Source: Tardiphaga sp.
GTDB taxonomy: Bacteria > Pseudomonadota > Alphaproteobacteria > Rhizobiales > Xanthobacteraceae
Direction of reading: 5' to 3'
Assembly: GCA_028290325.1 (NCBI GenBank)
Contig: JAQGJY010000356.1
Span: 1 to 5,385 of the forward strand
Length of the DNA: 5,385 bases
Below are positions 1 through 5,385 of this stretch, one piece after another (the stretch's first letter is position 1; each line of letters opens with the position of its first letter). The notes beneath the pieces are model-generated. The model had not been told where the DNA came from, searched no databases, and saw only the letters and a program-made list of their open reading frames with translations. Both the position numbers and the translations under genes were made by a program.

Positions 1-473
1 CCGCTATCACCGCCATACAGCGGCGCGTGCGGCGCCGCGGCGGCAAGATCGAATTGGCCATGAACCGGGACATATGCGATGCGGATCAGGGACGCGGCGT
101 CGCGCGCCTGCTCGAAAGACTCGGCCACGACGATGGCGACGGCCTGATGATAGTGCTGGATATCAGGGCCGCCGAACAAGTTGGCGACGTTCATCGGCCC
201 GTTCGGGAGCGGTGCGCAGTCGAGGGTAGTGACGACTGCAATCACGCCCGGCGCCGATTTGGCAGCGTTGCTGTCGATCGTGCCGATGCGGCCTTTGGCC
301 ATGGCGCTGCCCACGATGAAACCATAGGCTTGGTTGGGCACCACATCATGACGTTCGTAGGCGTAAGGCGCGGTGCCAGTCGTCTTGAGCGGTCCATCGA
401 TGCGGTCGGTCGGCTTACCGATGACCTTGAGTTGATCGATGGGGTTCGTTGTCGCGGCGACCTCGAATTTCAT
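1..473 (-). CDS. paoC: PaoC-type molybdopterin-binding subunit of periplasmic aldehyde oxidoreductase, N-terminal part (3' end beyond window)
   Basis: The large catalytic subunit of the xanthine-oxidase family would carry the molybdenum cofactor that oxidises aldehydes to carboxylic acids. Only 157 codons are present, against a little over 700 in E. coli PaoC from memory. What is seen: the protein begins MKFEVAATTNPIDQLKVIGK, followed by DRIDGPLKTTGTAPYAYE (about residues 23-40), YGFIVGSAMAKGRI (about 49-62), SAPGVIAVVT and IQHYHQAVAIVVAESFEQAR. This closely follows remembered E. coli PaoC (YagR) and is the N-terminal aldehyde oxidase/xanthine dehydrogenase a/b hammerhead domain. The Mo-site residues, including the catalytic Glu, lie outside the window. 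The ATG at 473 follows the paoB stop after one base, with GAGGG at 480-484 six bases upstream. An ATG at 478 overlaps the paoB stop but is out of frame and ends at once. PaoC has no signal peptide of its own; in the known system it is exported with PaoA. Confidence 0.93.
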   Translation of the reverse strand, partial: MKFEVAATTNPIDQLKVIGKPTDRIDGPLKTTGTAPYAYERHDVVPNQAYGFIVGSAMAKGRIGTIDSNAAKSAPGVIAVVTTLDCAPLPNGPMNVANLFGGPDIQHYHQAVAIVVAESFEQARDAASLIRIAYVPVHGQFDLAAAAPHAPLYGGDS

Positions 474-474
474 G

Positions 475-1422
475 TCATGCCCTCGCTTCCGCCAGCACTG
501 CGGCGATCGTGCGCTCGACCAGCGGAATCTTGAACGCATTGTCGGCTGTCGGCCTGGCGCCTTCCAGCAAGCGCGCTGTGACGGCCCTGGGGCCACGCGG
601 CAGCTCGGCTTCCGCCGGCTCCACCCGCCAAGGCTTGTGCGCCACGCCACCGACCGCCACTCGCCCAGTTCCGTCGGGCTGGACGATCGCCGCGACTGAC
701 ACCAGCGCAAAGGCATAGGACGCCCGATCACGTACCTTGCGATAGATGTGTTTGCCGCCCAGCGGCTTTGGCAGGTTCACCGCCGTGATCAGCTCACCGG
801 CCTCGAGCGTTGTGTCCACATGTGGAGCATCGCCCGGAAGCCGATGAAAATCCGCTATCGCGATGCTGCGCTGGCTGCCGTCTGACCGGACGGTTTCGAC
901 GGTCGCGTCGAGGGCGCGCATGGCGACCGCCATGTCGCTCGGATGCGTCGCAATGCACGCGTCGCTCGCGCCGATGACGGCGAGCTGCCGCGACACGCCG
1001 CCAATCGCCGCGCAGCCCGAGCCGGGCCGGCGTTTATTGCACGGCATGTTGGTGTCGTAGAAATAAGGGCACCGCGTTCGCTGGAGCAGGTTGCCCGCGG
1101 TCGTCGCCATGTTGCGGAGCTGGCCCGAGGCGCCAGCAAGAAGCGCCCGTGACAACACGCCATAGTCGCGGCGGACGCGTTCGTCCGCCGCGAGGTCGGT
1201 ATTGCGCACGAGAGAGCCCACTCGCAACCCGCCGTCCGACGCTGGCTCGATCTTGTCGAACCCCAATCCATTGACGTCAATGAGATGGGACGGCGTTTCG
1301 ATCTGCAACTTCATCAGGTCGAGCAGATTTGTGCCGCCCGCGATGAACTTGGCGTTCGGCATGCGGCCCGCGGCGGCGGCATCGGCCGGCGAACGCGCTC
1401 GCTCATAGGTGAACGGCTTCAT
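475..1422 (-). CDS. paoB: PaoB-type FAD-binding subunit with [4Fe-4S] cysteine loop
   Basis: Medium subunit of the aldehyde oxidoreductase. It binds FAD and passes electrons from the PaoA iron-sulfur clusters to the final acceptor. At 315 residues it matches the roughly 318 of E. coli PaoB. The FAD-binding (CO dehydrogenase flavoprotein, PCMH-type) domain shows KFIAGGTNLLDLMK at 25-38 and ATTAGNLLQRT at 106-116, followed by a C-terminal CO_deh_flav_C-like domain with GGKHIYRKVRDRASYAFALV (222-241) and GGVAHKPWR. Four cysteines, C118, C128, C137 and C156, in a loop reading RCPYFYDTNMPCNK...GSGC, fit the [4Fe-4S] cluster loop known for PaoB and for 4-hydroxybenzoyl-CoA reductase. The start at 1422 is chosen because the protein then begins MKPFTYERARSP like E. 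coli PaoB, and its ATG overlaps the paoA stop as ATGA (1419-1422). A longer in-frame start at 1485 lies inside paoA and is unlikely. A weak GGGGG (1429-1433) is the only ribosome-binding candidate, so translational coupling is probable. Confidence 0.95.
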   Translation of the reverse strand: MKPFTYERARSPADAAAAGRMPNAKFIAGGTNLLDLMKLQIETPSHLIDVNGLGFDKIEPASDGGLRVGSLVRNTDLAADERVRRDYGVLSRALLAGASGQLRNMATTAGNLLQRTRCPYFYDTNMPCNKRRPGSGCAAIGGVSRQLAVIGASDACIATHPSDMAVAMRALDATVETVRSDGSQRSIAIADFHRLPGDAPHVDTTLEAGELITAVNLPKPLGGKHIYRKVRDRASYAFALVSVAAIVQPDGTGRVAVGGVAHKPWRVEPAEAELPRGPRAVTARLLEGARPTADNAFKIPLVERTIAAVLAEARA

Positions 1423-2069
1423 ACTTTGCCCCCGGCGACTTCGGTGATTGCCTCGCGGATGTTCGAATAGGCGCCGCAACGACATATGTTTCCGCTCATG
1501 CGTTCGCGGATCTCGTCGGTTGTCGCCGCTGGAGCGGTTGTCAGATCCGCGGTGGCGTGGCTTGGAATCCCGGCCTTGATCTCATCCAAGACGGCAACGG
1601 CGGAGCAGATCTGGCCCGGCGTGCAGTAGCCGCACTGATAGCCATCGTGCTTCACGAATGCCGCCTGCATGGGATGCAGATTGTCGGGCGTACCGAGTCC
1701 TTCGATGGTCGTGACCCGATCGCCTTCGTGCATCACCGCCAGTGTCAGGCAGGAATTGATGCGGCGACCCTCGACGATCACGGTGCACGCACCGCACTGG
1801 CCGTGGTCGCAGCCTTTCTTCGATCCGGTGAGATGCAGATGCTCACGCAAGGTATCGAGAAGAGTCGTTCTTGGATCCAGCGCCAGGCGATGCACCGCCC
1901 CGTTTATGTTCAGCGACACATTGGCAACAAGCGAGAGCGAGGCGGGATTCTGTGCCGCCGCGTCTGGTATTGCATGAGGCATCAACTCAGCTCCGATTGC
2001 GGTTCCGCCGGTGACGATGGCAGCGGCAAGAAGGTCTCTTCGGGTCAAATCGGATGGCATCGACGTCAT
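1419..2069 (-). CDS. paoA: PaoA-type [2Fe-2S] subunit of periplasmic aldehyde oxidoreductase, Tat-exported
   Basis: Small electron-transfer subunit, 216 residues. The N-terminus has a twin-arginine motif, LTRRDLL (8-14), then a hydrophobic stretch and a likely cleavage region near DAAAQ (36-40). This points to folded export and periplasmic location. A plant-ferredoxin-type [2Fe-2S] domain follows, with C87, C92, C95 and C107 (KKGCDHGQCGAC ... NSCLTL). Then comes the four-helix [2Fe-2S]_2 domain with C146 and C149 (YQCGYCTPGQ) and C196 and C198 (NICRCGAYSNI), so all eight ligands are present. The sequence closely follows remembered E. coli PaoA (YagT), including TTLLDTLRE and MQAAFVKHDG. The ATG at 2069 is preferred because AGGA (2077-2080) lies seven bases upstream; M4 at 2060 is the alternative. 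It is the first gene of paoA-paoB-paoC. Other Tat-exported small subunits of Mo hydroxylases (isoquinoline or nicotinate oxidoreductase types) are less likely given the match of all three subunits. Confidence 0.95.
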   Translation of the reverse strand: MTSMPSDLTRRDLLAAAIVTGGTAIGAELMPHAIPDAAAQNPASLSLVANVSLNINGAVHRLALDPRTTLLDTLREHLHLTGSKKGCDHGQCGACTVIVEGRRINSCLTLAVMHEGDRVTTIEGLGTPDNLHPMQAAFVKHDGYQCGYCTPGQICSAVAVLDEIKAGIPSHATADLTTAPAATTDEIRERMSGNICRCGAYSNIREAITEVAGGKV

Positions 2070-2076
2070 TCCCGCG

Positions 2077-2080
2077 TCCT
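2077..2080 (-). promoter_or_regulatory. Ribosome binding site of paoA
   Basis: AGGA on the minus strand ends seven bases before the ATG at 2069. It supports that start over the internal ATG nine bases later. Confidence 0.6.
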
Positions 2081-2114
2081 ATCGATGGAAGCGAAATGCA
2101 CTGCTCGTCGCGCC

Positions 2115-2131
2115 ATCCGCGGATTTGCAAA
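2115..2131. promoter_or_regulatory. Overlapping palindromes upstream of paoA, possible operator
   Basis: A perfect 10-base palindrome, ATCCGCGGAT (2115-2124), shares its last base with an 8-base palindrome, TTTGCAAA (2124-2131). They lie 46-62 bases upstream of the paoA start, where a regulator site could sit. I see no well-matched -35/-10 pair beside them, and short palindromes also arise by chance, so the operator role is inference only. Confidence 0.22.
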
Positions 2132-2144
2132 CATGCCCCGTCCG

Positions 2145-2365
2145 CTAACGTTCCGTCCGCGCCGGCATGGCCTTATCCTCGGGGGACACGCCGAGATATT
2201 GCGCGTCGGGGCTTTCTCCATCCATGTCACGGGCGAGCCGTCGATGGACTGTGAACCGCGACGTGGCTCATCGCGTACGAGGCGCGCGACCGTACAGGCG
2301 GTGTCGAATGACATGGCGTGAAGCTGGGCGATACGAAGCGCGATCCGGCACTGCCGATCGTCCAC
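2145..2365 (-). pseudogene. Possible frameshifted small ORF remnant, unknown function
   Basis: I do not recognise a family. On the minus strand one frame from about 2365 (GTG) reads VDDRQCRIALRIAQLHAM and on through SFDTACTVARLVRDE, which looks like a helical, protein-like segment. Just after this, near 2270, that frame turns arginine- and proline-rich. A second frame, open from 2267 to its TAG at 2145-2147, then reads TVHRRLARDMDG and ESPDAQYLGVSPEDKA, which again looks protein-like. Joining the two needs a single-base frameshift near 2260-2275 and would give a product of roughly 70 residues. No ribosome binding site precedes the GTG or the internal ATG at 2314. The alternative is that both stretches are chance open frames in GC-rich DNA. 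This is a reading of composition only, with no homolog identified. Confidence 0.22.
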
Positions 2366-2421
2366 TTCGTCGTATCTGTCCCGATCGCTGTCCCGGTACG
2401 GATCAGCAGGTGCAGAAAGTA

Positions 2422-2498
2422 TGGTCGGAGTGGCAGGATTTGAACCTGCGACCCCTGCGTCCCGAACGCAGTGCTCTACCGGGCTGAGCCACACTCCG
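2422..2498 (-). tRNA. tRNA-Pro (anticodon CGG)
   Basis: A 77-base complete tRNA with encoded 3' CCA (2422-2424) and discriminator A (2425). The acceptor stem CGGAGTG (2492-2498) pairs perfectly with CACTCCG (2426-2432). The anticodon stem CTGCG/CGCAG (2467-2471 with 2455-2459) closes a seven-base loop TTCGGGA, with anticodon CGG at 2462-2464, which reads the proline codon CCG. The T arm contains GGTTCAAATCC. CCG is a heavily used proline codon in GC-rich genomes. The 3' end faces the pao operon, the side on which tRNA-targeting integrases insert DNA. Confidence 0.97.
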
Positions 2499-2510
2499 AC
2501 AAGAAGGCGG

Positions 2511-2539
2511 CTTATAGCCTTGGGTTTGGCAGACCGCAA
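2511..2539 (-). promoter_or_regulatory. Promoter of tRNA-Pro
   Basis: On the minus strand a -35 element TTGCGG (2534-2539) and a -10 element TATAAG (2511-2516) are separated by exactly 17 bases. The mature tRNA 5' end lies 12 bases beyond the -10, leaving a leader of about five bases for RNase P to remove. This is a good match to the housekeeping-sigma consensus (TTGACA-17-TATAAT). Confidence 0.7.
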
Positions 2540-2633
2540 CACCCCCGTGGCAGAGATCGCGCCGTCTGTGGCGGGCCGACAAAACTGGCGCGATCGAGCG
2601 GCAAAACTGCTAATCACCTGCGGGTCGCGATGC

Positions 2634-2638
2634 GGAGG
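2634..2638 (+). promoter_or_regulatory. Distant Shine-Dalgarno candidate of tsaC
   Basis: GGAGG is the only good anti-16S match upstream of the gene, but it sits 14 bases before the ATG. No ATG, GTG or TTG in the reading frame lies closer to it. Initiation may be weak, or the site may not be the functional one. Confidence 0.4.
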
Positions 2639-2652
2639 TCGATAGCAAGCTC

Positions 2653-3615
2653 ATGGATGTGGCGCTCACCACCCGTTTGATCGGGACCGGCCCGCGCGCC
2701 GCGGCCGAAGCCGCGGATCACCTACGCGCCGGCGGCCTGATCGCGTTTCCGACCGAAACCGTCTACGGGCTCGGCGCGGACGCCGCCAATGCCGGCGCCG
2801 TGGCGCGCCTTTATCAGGCCAAAGGCCGCCCGGCTTTCAATCCGTTGATCGCCCATGTCGTCGATCTCGCAGCCGCGCGAGACCGGGCCGTCTTCAACCC
2901 GGATGCAATGAGGTTGGCGGAGGCGTTTTGGCCGGGGCCGCTGACATTGGTGCTGCCGAAAACGCGCGCCTGCGACGTCACCGCTCTCGCCACCGCGGGG
3001 CTCGACAGCGTCGCGATTCGCGTGCCGCGGCATCCCTTTGCGCACGCCATGCTGCGCGCCTTCGGCGGCGCGGTCGTGGCTCCGTCGGCCAATCGCTCGG
3101 GCCATGTCTCACCGACCACAGCAGCCCATGTCCTGGCTGATCTCGATAGCCGGATCAACCTGATCGTCGATGGTGGCGGTGTCGATGTCGGCGTCGAGTC
3201 GACCATCGTCGCCTGCCTCGATACGCCGACCCTCTTACGGCCGGGCGGCGTGGCTCGCGAAACGATCGAGGCCGTGCTCGGACACCCGCTCGCGATCGCG
3301 ACGTCCGATTCCGAACGGCCGCGGGCGCCGGGCATGCTGACCTCGCACTATGCGCCGCGCGCGCTGGTCCGACTTGATGCGATAACTGTCGCTCCGCGGG
3401 AAGCGCTCCTTGCCTTTGGCCCGCCGCTCGCCGGCAGGCCTCGCGCGATGCTCAATCTGTCGCCATCCGGCGATCTGGTCGAGGCCGCCGCGCATTTGTT
3501 CGGCCACCTTCGACAACTCGACGCCGACGGCGCGGCAACCATCGCCGTCATGCCGATTCCGCATTATGGTCTCGGCGAAGCCATCAATGACAGGCTGCGC
3601 CGCGCCGCCGCCTGA
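2653..3615 (+). CDS. tsaC: L-threonylcarbamoyladenylate synthase, long TsaC/Sua5 form
   Basis: Makes threonylcarbamoyl-AMP from threonine, bicarbonate and ATP in the cytoplasm. This is the first step of the t6A37 modification of ANN-decoding tRNAs. The 320 residues have two parts. The N-terminal YrdC domain (about 10-205) shows AFPTETVYGLGADA (31-44), the KGRPAFNPL loop (57-65) and the nucleotide-binding VAPSANRSGHVSPT (142-155), then DGGGVDVGVESTIV (173-186) and LRPGGV (195-200). The C-terminal Sua5 domain is preceded by the linker APGMLTSHYAPRA (225-237), typical of long Sua5 proteins and absent from short E. coli TsaC (about 190 residues). The ATG at 2653 is the only ATG in frame after an in-frame stop at 2611. 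GGAGG lies at 2634-2638, 14 bases away, which is longer than usual. The next gene follows after 24 bases on the same strand. Confidence 0.96.
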   Translation: MDVALTTRLIGTGPRAAAEAADHLRAGGLIAFPTETVYGLGADAANAGAVARLYQAKGRPAFNPLIAHVVDLAAARDRAVFNPDAMRLAEAFWPGPLTLVLPKTRACDVTALATAGLDSVAIRVPRHPFAHAMLRAFGGAVVAPSANRSGHVSPTTAAHVLADLDSRINLIVDGGGVDVGVESTIVACLDTPTLLRPGGVARETIEAVLGHPLAIATSDSERPRAPGMLTSHYAPRALVRLDAITVAPREALLAFGPPLAGRPRAMLNLSPSGDLVEAAAHLFGHLRQLDADGAATIAVMPIPHYGLGEAINDRLRRAAA

Positions 3616-3639
3616 CACGAACACGACCCGGGAAAGCCA

Positions 3640-5070
3640 ATGACCATCAATCCCCAGCACACCGCGCCGCAGCTCTCACCCGAGTTGATCGCGCAGTTCA
3701 CCGCCATCGTCGGCGACAAATATGCGCTAACGCTGGCGGATGACGTCGCGCCGTACGTGACGGAGGAACGCAATCTGTTTCAGGGTCGCTCGCCACTGGT
3801 GTTGCGGCCGGGTTCGACGGCGGAGGTCGCCGCGATCTGTAAGCTCGCCACCACGCACAATATTGCGATCGTGCCGCAGGGCGGCAATACCGGCCTGGTC
3901 GGCGGCCAGACGCCGCATCATGGCGAAGTGGTGATCTCGCTGCGCCGCATGGACAAGGTGCGCGACATCGACACGCAATCCAACACCATGACGGTCGAGG
4001 CCGGCCTGGTGTTGCAGACGGCGCAGCAACGGGCGGCGGACGTCGATCGGCTGTTCCCGCTGTCACTCGGCGCGGAGGGCAGCTGCACGATCGGCGGCAA
4101 TCTCTCCACCAATGCGGGCGGCACCGCCGCTTTGGCTTACGGCGTGGCGCGTGAAATGGCCCTTGGTCTGGAGGTCGTGCTGCCTGACGGCCGGATTCTC
4201 AACGCGCTCTCGAAGCTGAAGAAGGATAATACCGGCTACGACTTGCGTGATCTTTTCATCGGCGCCGAAGGGACGCTCGGCATCATCACCGCCGCGACGT
4301 TGAAGTTGTTTCCAAGGCCCCGCGCGGTCGAAACGGCGTTCGTCGGATTGCAGTCGGTCGCCGATGCGCTGAGGCTCTTGCAAATCGCGCAGGGCGAAGC
4401 CGCTGGGTCGCTGACAAGCTTCGAACTGCTCGCGGAAATCTGCATCGATTTCTGCGTCAAGCACGGCACCGACATTCGCGATCCGCTCGGCGAGCGTCAT
4501 CCATGGTACGTGCTTTTTGAAGTCTCGTCGGCGCGTGAGGACGCACTGGCGACGCTGGAATCCATTCTGGAGCGCGGCCTCGACGATGGCGTGATCGCCG
4601 ACGCGACGATTGCCGCCAACGGCGCGCAGCGCGCCGCGTTCTGGAAATTACGCGAGGTCATCTCGCCGGCGCAGAAGCCTGAAGGCGGCTCGATCAAGCA
4701 CGACGTGTCGGTGCCGATCGCCGCGGTGCCGGATTTTATCGCCGAGGCCAACGCCGCCGTCGTCAAGCTCATTCCCGGCAGCCGACCCGTGCCGTTCGGA
4801 CATCTCGGCGACGGCAACATTCATTACAACGTCAGTCAGCCGATCGGCGGTGACAGCGCGGCTTTTCTGGCGCGATGGCACGAGGTCAATGCGGTCGTGT
4901 TCGAGATCGTGATGCGCATGGGCGGCTCGATCTCGGCCGAGCATGGCATCGGCGTGATGAAGCGCGACGAACTGCCGGGCGTGAAGGACAAAGTCGCGAT
5001 CGACTTGATGCGCGGCATCAAGGCGATGATCGATCCGCTCGGGATCATGAATCCAGGAAAGGTGCTGTAG
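3640..5070 (+). CDS. FAD-linked D-2-hydroxyacid dehydrogenase (GlcD / D-2-hydroxyglutarate / D-lactate dehydrogenase class)
   Basis: A flavoprotein expected to oxidise a D-2-hydroxyacid to the 2-oxoacid and pass electrons to a quinone, flavoprotein or cytochrome acceptor. At 476 residues it has normal length. The N-terminal PCMH-type FAD domain (about 50-225) contains VLRPGSTAEVAAICKLA (54-70), the FAD pyrophosphate loop VPQGGNTGLVGG (78-89), GAEGSCTIGGNLSTNAGG (144-161) and the FIGAEGTLGIIT segment (206-217). The FAD-oxidase C-terminal domain carries KHDVSVP (353-359), HLGDGNIHYNV (388-398) and SAEHGIG (432-438). In human D-2-hydroxyglutarate dehydrogenase the two His and the Glu of such motifs bind the catalytic metal; here they are H388, H395 and E434. 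No signal peptide or membrane helix is visible. GGGA (3630-3633) lies six bases before the ATG. The exact substrate cannot be read from sequence; D-lactate, D-2-hydroxyglutarate and glycolate are all possible. It is probably co-transcribed with tsaC. Confidence 0.92.
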   Translation: MTINPQHTAPQLSPELIAQFTAIVGDKYALTLADDVAPYVTEERNLFQGRSPLVLRPGSTAEVAAICKLATTHNIAIVPQGGNTGLVGGQTPHHGEVVISLRRMDKVRDIDTQSNTMTVEAGLVLQTAQQRAADVDRLFPLSLGAEGSCTIGGNLSTNAGGTAALAYGVAREMALGLEVVLPDGRILNALSKLKKDNTGYDLRDLFIGAEGTLGIITAATLKLFPRPRAVETAFVGLQSVADALRLLQIAQGEAAGSLTSFELLAEICIDFCVKHGTDIRDPLGERHPWYVLFEVSSAREDALATLESILERGLDDGVIADATIAANGAQRAAFWKLREVISPAQKPEGGSIKHDVSVPIAAVPDFIAEANAAVVKLIPGSRPVPFGHLGDGNIHYNVSQPIGGDSAAFLARWHEVNAVVFEIVMRMGGSISAEHGIGVMKRDELPGVKDKVAIDLMRGIKAMIDPLGIMNPGKVL

Positions 5071-5089
5071 ACGAGATTTTCAGCAAGAC

Positions 5090-5134
5090 GCGCACCACGC
5101 GGTGCGCCGTGACGCTCCACGGTGGAGGGTCACG
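5090..5134. terminator. Tandem hairpins after the FAD dehydrogenase gene, possible terminator
   Basis: Two adjacent inverted repeats start 20 bases after the stop codon. The first is GCGCACC (5090-5096) with GGTGCGC (5101-5107) and a four-base loop. The second is CGTGAC (5108-5113) with GTCACG (5129-5134); inside it, after a G/G mismatch, CTCCA (5115-5119) pairs with TGGAG (5123-5127) around a three-base loop. No run of T follows on either strand, so Rho-independent termination is not assured. The position between convergent genes supports a transcription-end or mRNA-stabilising role. Confidence 0.4.
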
Positions 5135-5197
5135 TATCACGGAGCGTTGCCAGTGGCGTATGCGATCGCCGCCTGGCGCGATGACGCCGCCGAGACG

Positions 5198-5223
5198 GCG
5201 AAGGGTCGGACCGCTACCCTCGC
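5198..5223. terminator. Hairpin just after the ppdK stop, possible terminator
   Basis: GCG (5198-5200) and AGGGT (5202-5206), separated by one bulged A, pair with ACCCT (5216-5220) and CGC (5221-5223) around a nine-base loop. It lies five bases beyond the ppdK stop codon on that gene's downstream side. It lacks a following T run, so the terminator role is inferred from its place. Confidence 0.3.
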
Positions 5224-5228
5224 TTGCC

Positions 5229-5385
5229 TCAAGCCTGACTGGACACCGCCTTGCCCAGGGCCGCCTGTGCCGCCGCGAGGCGGGCGATCGGCACGCGATA
5301 GGGCGAGCAGGACACGTAGTCGAGCCCGATGTCGTGGCAGAACGCCACCGAGGCCGGATCGCCGCCATGTTCGCCGCAGATGCCG
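5229..5385 (-). CDS. ppdK: Pyruvate, phosphate dikinase, C-terminal end (5' part beyond window)
   Basis: PPDK interconverts pyruvate + ATP + Pi and phosphoenolpyruvate + AMP + PPi in the cytoplasm, linking glycolysis and gluconeogenesis. Only the last 51 complete codons are present, out of nearly 900 in the family. They begin GICGEHGGDPASVAFCHDIG and continue LDYVSCSPYRVPIARLAAAQ, ending at a TGA at 5229-5231. This is the end of the PEP/pyruvate-binding TIM-barrel domain. The Cys in ICGEHGG corresponds to the catalytic Cys831 of the Clostridium symbiosum enzyme, and the YVSCSPYRVPIARLAAAQAA block is the hallmark C-terminus. PEP synthase and PTS enzyme I have related barrels, but this tail is PPDK-like. 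The gene converges on the FAD dehydrogenase gene. Confidence 0.95.
   Translation of the reverse strand, partial: GICGEHGGDPASVAFCHDIGLDYVSCSPYRVPIARLAAAQAALGKAVSSQA

Larger units (their letters stand above)
2070..2421. other. Gene-poor interval between paoA and tRNA-Pro
   Basis: This 352-base stretch holds no intact gene I can support. A long minus-strand open frame through it (2066-2617) runs across the whole tRNA gene and into paoA, so it is not a gene. The part nearest paoA should contain the operon promoter, but no convincing -35/-10 pair is visible. The part nearest the tRNA (2366-2421) lacks a clear terminator; it has only a small direct repeat of GGGACAG on the minus strand. The central part may be a decayed small ORF, listed separately. 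Confidence 0.6.

Noticed and set aside
27..533. 168-codon plus-strand open frame
   Set aside because: It lies antisense to paoC and the end of paoB and shows no recognisable motif.
1423..1485. Longer paoB with a start at 1485
   Set aside because: The added 21 residues are encoded inside paoA, are arginine-rich, and have no counterpart in PaoB; the start at 1422 gives the conserved N-terminus and the ATGA overlap.
1557..2321. 254-codon plus-strand open frame
   Set aside because: It lies opposite paoA, which has all family motifs; the frame is an antisense shadow typical of GC-rich DNA.
2366..2421. Terminator of tRNA-Pro
   Set aside because: No stable stem followed by a T run is visible on the minus strand; only a short GGGACAG direct repeat is present.
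2066..2617. 183-codon minus-strand open frame
   Set aside because: It runs through the complete tRNA-Pro gene and its promoter and overlaps the paoA start, with no family match.
5045..5368. 107-codon minus-strand open frame at the right edge
   Set aside because: It is in a different frame from the clearly conserved PPDK C-terminus over the same bases.
1..5385. CRISPR array, insertion sequence, rRNA or integrase
   Set aside because: No regularly spaced repeats, no transposase or recombinase motif and no rRNA segment were seen on either strand.

Overview
The window reads as chromosomal DNA of a GC-rich alphaproteobacterium, most likely of the Hyphomicrobiales (Bradyrhizobium/Rhodopseudomonas-like). 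This is inferred from the GC-rich coding sequence, the tRNA promoter style, and the set of long-form Sua5, GlcD-like oxidase and bacterial PPDK. No taxonomic marker gene is present, so it stays an inference.

Left half, minus strand (1-2069): an operon for a periplasmic molybdenum-containing aldehyde oxidoreductase of the PaoABC (YagTSR) type, transcribed right to left. paoA (Tat signal plus two [2Fe-2S] sites) overlaps paoB (FAD subunit with an extra four-cysteine cluster loop) by ATGA. paoB is followed after one base by paoC (molybdopterin subunit), of which only the first 157 codons lie in the window. The three subunits form one enzyme: the aldehyde is oxidised at the Mo cofactor in PaoC, and electrons pass through the PaoA clusters to FAD in PaoB. 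The 352 bases upstream of paoA (2070-2421) hold no convincing intact gene, only a possible frameshifted small-ORF remnant and a palindrome pair near paoA.

Middle (2422-2652): a complete tRNA-Pro(CGG) on the minus strand with encoded CCA and a well-matched sigma70-type promoter, then a 154-base spacer (2499-2652) before the next gene.

Right half, plus strand (2653-5070): a long-form TsaC/Sua5 threonylcarbamoyl-AMP synthase (tRNA t6A modification) and, 24 bases later, an FAD-linked D-2-hydroxyacid dehydrogenase of the GlcD / D-2-hydroxyglutarate dehydrogenase / D-lactate dehydrogenase class. The spacing suggests co-transcription. A 158-base convergent intergenic region rich in hairpins follows. 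Last comes the C-terminal end of pyruvate, phosphate dikinase (ppdK) on the minus strand, running off the right edge.

All intact genes belong to known families. I found no sign of an undescribed system. The least explained stretch is the tRNA-to-paoA interval.
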